Assembly: GCA_016649675.1 (NCBI GenBank)
Contig: JAENXG010000128.1
Coordinates: 1-6,914, forward strand
Source of the DNA: Methyloceanibacter sp.
Lineage (GTDB): Bacteria > Pseudomonadota > Alphaproteobacteria > Rhizobiales > Methyloligellaceae
Direction of reading: 5' to 3'
Length of the DNA stretch: 6,914 nt
Shown here: positions 5,812-6,914 of the stretch, piece after piece
Layout: each line of letters opens with the position of its first letter
Position numbering within the stretch: the stretch's first letter is position 1
Notes under the pieces: generated by a model
Told to the model about the DNA's origin: nothing
The model's database searches: none
What the model saw: the letters and a program-made list of their open reading frames with translations, nothing else
Translations under genes and position numbers: made by a program

Positions 5812-5962
5812 TACAACGCCGTGCGCCCTCATGCTTCTCTGGGCTACAAGCCGCCGGCACCCGAAGTTGTTCGTGCCTGCCCTTGCGGCGTGGCTGTCTG
5901 CGCGCACTCAAACGGCTCCGACGGCCACGCTCCCCCTGGCGCCGAGCTCGCCATTAAACTAA
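5812..5962 (+). pseudogene. IS3-family transposase, 3' part, split and frameshifted
   Basis: The frame from 5812 reads YNAVRPHASLGYKPPAPEV, the C-terminal signature of IS3-family transposases (Y-N-x-x-R-P-H-x-x-L-G-Y). After PEV an extra base at about 5869 shifts the sense to another frame. This reads FVPALAAWLSARTQTAP and ends SSPLN at TAA 5960-5962. Without the shift, the frame runs on to about 6015 with no family resemblance. The fragment follows the right edge of the recombinase cassette and has the same orientation and expected order as the 5' part ending at 3164, so I take both to be one gene. Independent relics of two IS3 elements are the alternative. Confidence 0.8.
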
Positions 5963-6002
5963 CATTGGAACTGGACCACTCGACGGGGGCCGGTCACTGT
6001 CA
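5963..6002. repeat. Probable right end of the IS3-type element
   Basis: Directly after the transposase stop comes CTGGACCACTCGACGGGGGC, then CGGTCA. GC-rich ends of the form TG...CCCCC, read inward, and a terminal CA are usual for IS3-family elements. The terminus would be the CA at 5995-5996 or at 6001-6002. I found no matching left terminal repeat in the window, which agrees with the missing 5' part of the transposase. Confidence 0.4.
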
Positions 6003-6186
6003 ATTAGACCCTTGATCTCAAGGGGGGTAGCGTCCTCGCTCGCATCGTCTAGTGGTGGGGTAATGACTTTGGACGATCGCTTTTTCGGCAGAGGCGCATT
6101 GGCCGGACCGTTCATACCTCAGCTGACCAGCTATTTGCTGGGAGCGTGGCCGATTGCGTGGCATTGGTAGACCCCGGGTATATTGA
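6003..6186. other. Spacer with two inverted repeats, no clear gene
   Basis: This stretch separates the IS remnant from the next gene. It contains CCCTTGA-TC-TCAAGGG (6009-6024), a perfect 7-bp palindrome with a 2-base centre. It also holds ATCGTC (6044-6049) facing GACGAT (6072-6077) across 22 bases. A 35-codon frame (ATG 6063 to TAG 6170, beginning MTLDDRFFGRGALAG) is open but unrecognised and too short to call. No convincing promoter for the downstream gene is visible. Confidence 0.5.
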
Positions 6187-6914
6187 ATGACTGACCAATC
6201 TCGGGCCGCCTTCCTACTACGGGTGAAATCCGAACTTCTGAAGGCCTCGCTCAGCGAAATCGCGAGCGTGGATCAGCGAAAGGCGAGCACGGAAGGCCCT
6301 TTGATCGCTCAGCTGCCGAACCGAGTGCGCAAGATTAGACGCTTGTTTCTTGCGGCCTTTCCCATTCTGGATAAAAGAAGAAAAAAGAAGGCTATACTTA
6401 CTAGTCTTCGTAAGGAGATAAACAAAAAAGAAAAAACCCTTAGGAGAATTTTTAAAATATTGGACCAATTCCTGGCCTACGCTGTAAAAACCGGTAAGAC
6501 GGACCAAATTGAGAATTTTTTGTTTACACTCAACGATGAAGAATTCAGGCGGTTTTCCAGAGTCAGCATCATGGGTATCGCTCGGCTCTTCTTGCAAAAA
6601 CAGCGCCCAGAGGCAGCGGCGCGAGCTCTCAACAAGTATATTCAGCCCGCGAGAGTAGACCAGCTCCTCTATTTCTTGGAGCCTCTAGGCGAGCTAGCAG
6701 AGCTTGGCAGCTTGCAAGAGGGGTTGCGCCAATTTCTTAATAAGTCCTACCCTCCCTCAAGTGTAGGTGCTTTGGAATGTCTTAGGACCGCATACAAACC
6801 CGTCGATCCTGCGGATCACCGCAATTTTCAGCAGTTTATAATCGAGCCTCTTTCCGCTCTTCCCCAGGACGAGCGCAACTTAATGGACATTCGCTTTTTG
6901 CCACAGCAAAAAAG
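6187..6914 (+). CDS. Unknown helical protein, 5' part (runs off the window)
   Basis: The frame is open from ATG 6187 to the last base, 242 codons with no stop; an in-frame TGA at 6184-6186 directly precedes the ATG. The protein begins MTDQSRAAFLLRVKSELLKA and appears soluble and almost wholly helical, without a signal peptide or clear membrane span. Residues about 62-92 are very basic (DKRRKKKAIL, then KEINKKEKTLRRIFK). Later segments such as LFLQKQRPEAAARALNKYI (about 134-152) and LLYFLEPLGELAELGSLQEG look like paired helices, perhaps of a helical-repeat type. I do not recognise a family or active site. Base use shifts along the gene: the first 150 bases are GC-rich, about 6360-6540 is clearly AT-rich, and GC rises again later, hinting at acquired or mosaic origin. 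No good ribosome site precedes ATG 6187; GTG 6223 is an in-frame alternative. Its length and sustained openness argue for a real gene. Confidence 0.7.
   Translation, partial: MTDQSRAAFLLRVKSELLKASLSEIASVDQRKASTEGPLIAQLPNRVRKIRRLFLAAFPILDKRRKKKAILTSLRKEINKKEKTLRRIFKILDQFLAYAVKTGKTDQIENFLFTLNDEEFRRFSRVSIMGIARLFLQKQRPEAAARALNKYIQPARVDQLLYFLEPLGELAELGSLQEGLRQFLNKSYPPSSVGALECLRTAYKPVDPADHRNFQQFIIEPLSALPQDERNLMDIRFLPQQK

Larger units (their letters stand above)
3163..5813 (-). mobile_element. Serine-recombinase transposon inserted in the IS3 transposase gene
   Basis: A unit of about 2.65 kb holding three minus-strand frames (a YPWHPW-motif protein, a 65-residue protein and a large serine recombinase), flanked by the two halves of one plus-strand IS3 transposase. 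TA occurs at 3163-3164 and again at 5812-5813. Removing one TA plus everything between rejoins the codons GAC TAC AAC GCC, reading EAWRADYNAVRPHASLG without a frame break. Just inside each TA lie imperfect inverted repeats (3165-3187 and 5789-5811). The coding content fills the element almost edge to edge: the recombinase stop is 5 bases from the left repeat. A two-base crossover at TA fits serine recombinase chemistry, which exchanges strands across a central dinucleotide. The boundaries are inferred from the split gene and repeats, not from an empty-site comparison. Confidence 0.75.

Noticed and set aside
3163..5816. TACAA at both junctions as a 5-bp target duplication of a DDE transposase
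   Set aside because: The enzyme encoded is a serine recombinase, which does not make such duplications. The shared CAA is explained by the cassette arm on the left and by the target codon on the right, leaving TA as the exchanged core.
6040..6075. tRNA-Glu-like string CATCGTCTAGTGGT
   Set aside because: Only the D-arm-like portion is present; no anticodon arm, T arm or acceptor pairing follows, so it is not a tRNA gene.
6217..6597. Minus-strand frame of 126 codons
   Set aside because: It is antisense to the longer plus-strand gene that stays open to the window edge, and its phenylalanine-rich part is simply the complement of the lysine codons there.
1..6914. CRISPR array or rRNA gene
   Set aside because: No regularly spaced repeats and no rRNA-like conserved stretches were seen on either strand.

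Overview
The window looks like accessory DNA of a proteobacterium, most likely a rhizobium-like alphaproteobacterium. This rests on the class of large serine recombinase with its two small upstream partner frames, on the IS3-type debris, and on a GC-rich backbone with AT-richer patches. It is inference from gene style; no taxonomic marker gene is present.

Layout. Positions 1-492 hold no gene I can name, only a weak secretion-signal-like frame on the minus strand. Positions 493-2626 carry a compact minus-strand pair, transcribed right to left: a class I SAM-dependent methyltransferase and then a complete inositol-3-phosphate synthase whose catalytic lysines and aspartates are all in place. Together they suggest production of inositol 3-phosphate feeding a methylated or otherwise modified product, possibly an inositol derivative.

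Positions 2664-5962 are layered mobile DNA. A decayed IS3-family transposase runs on the plus strand from about 2766, with at least three small deletions. It stops at a conserved Asp-Tyr-Asn codon trio near 3163 and resumes at exactly the matching Tyr-Asn codons at 5812. Between the halves sits a cassette of about 2.65 kb on the minus strand: a small protein with a YPWHPW motif, a 65-residue protein and a 691-residue large serine recombinase. The cassette is bounded by a TA dinucleotide at each end and by imperfect 23-bp inverted repeats. I read it as an essentially intact serine-recombinase transposon that inserted into, and split, the IS3 transposase gene. This is the main discovery of the window.

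Positions 5963-6186 hold the presumed right end of the IS3 element and two inverted repeats. From 6187 to the window edge a plus-strand frame of at least 242 codons runs without a stop. It encodes an unrecognised, mostly helical protein with a lysine-rich, AT-rich middle section, and it continues beyond the window.
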